This document shows positions 5,990 through 6,029 of a DNA stretch of 6,029 nucleotides, piece after piece (within the stretch, counting starts at the first letter, position 1; every line of letters starts with the position of its first letter). The translations under genes and the position numbers were made by a program. The notes under the pieces were generated by a model. It was not told where the DNA came from. It did no database searches and worked only from the letters and a program-made list of their open reading frames with translations. Source of the DNA: JBBCJM01 sp037190175 (GTDB lineage Bacteria; Pseudomonadota; Alphaproteobacteria; Rhodobacterales; Rhodobacteraceae); assembly GCA_037190175.1 (NCBI GenBank), contig JBBCJM010000194.1, positions 1 through 6,029 of the forward strand, given 5' to 3'.

Positions 5990-6029
5990 CCGGCTCTCTT
6001 CGCTCGCGCGTCCCAGCGAAGAGAGCCGG
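5990..6029. terminator. 15-bp perfect inverted repeat after znuB
   Basis: CCGGCTCTCTTCGCT (5990-6004) is exactly complementary to AGCGAAGAGAGCCGG (6015-6029), with a 10-base loop. It starts 16 bases after the znuB stop, so it would be the 3' hairpin of the zur-znuCB transcript and a likely transcription stop. The window ends exactly at the right arm, so I cannot see whether a T-run follows or whether the stem is longer. A dispersed palindromic repeat or a convergent-gene terminator are alternatives. Confidence 0.6.

Overview
The window is about 6 kb of very GC-rich, densely coding DNA. It looks like the chromosome of a Rhodobacterales-type alphaproteobacterium (Rhodobacter/Paracoccus relatives). 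The grounds are the base composition and codon use, the close resemblance of the Zur, ZnuB, ZnuC and type 1 Idi proteins to that group as I remember them, and GC-rich intergenic repeats ending in TATTT at the left edge. Seven genes are supported and all appear intact. I see no mobile element, CRISPR array, rRNA or tRNA.

Layout: 1-144 is non-coding, with a two-copy short repeat and two hairpins. Next, on the minus strand, is radA (752-2107, DNA recombination and repair ATPase) followed by cvpA (145-723, membrane protein), probably one transcript. Positions 2108-2339 form a divergent intergenic region with a GCAA-loop hairpin. idi (2340-2891, plus strand) encodes isopentenyl-diphosphate isomerase. 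It converges on znuA (2905-3885, minus strand) with only 13 bp between the two stop codons. The short znuA/zur intergenic region carries a 17-bp palindrome that fits a Zur operator. Rightward from it run zur (3961-4443), znuC (4437-5195) and znuB (5185-5973), each overlapping the next. The last 40 bases are a 15-bp perfect inverted repeat.

The right half is a complete zinc-acquisition module. ZnuA binds zinc in the periplasm, ZnuB is the membrane channel, ZnuC is the ATPase and Zur is the zinc-sensing repressor. The single operator overlaps the predicted -35 of znuA and the predicted -10 of zur-znuCB, so Zur could switch off both arms and itself when zinc is sufficient. Both ZnuA (an internal loop) and ZnuC (a C-terminal tail) carry dense histidine/aspartate tracts likely to bind zinc.

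I found no convincing previously undescribed system. The observations most worth checking are the shared operator and a second, operator-like AT-rich site inside the first codons of znuA, the His-rich tail of ZnuC that contains the start of znuB, and the strong hairpins at the gene boundaries.
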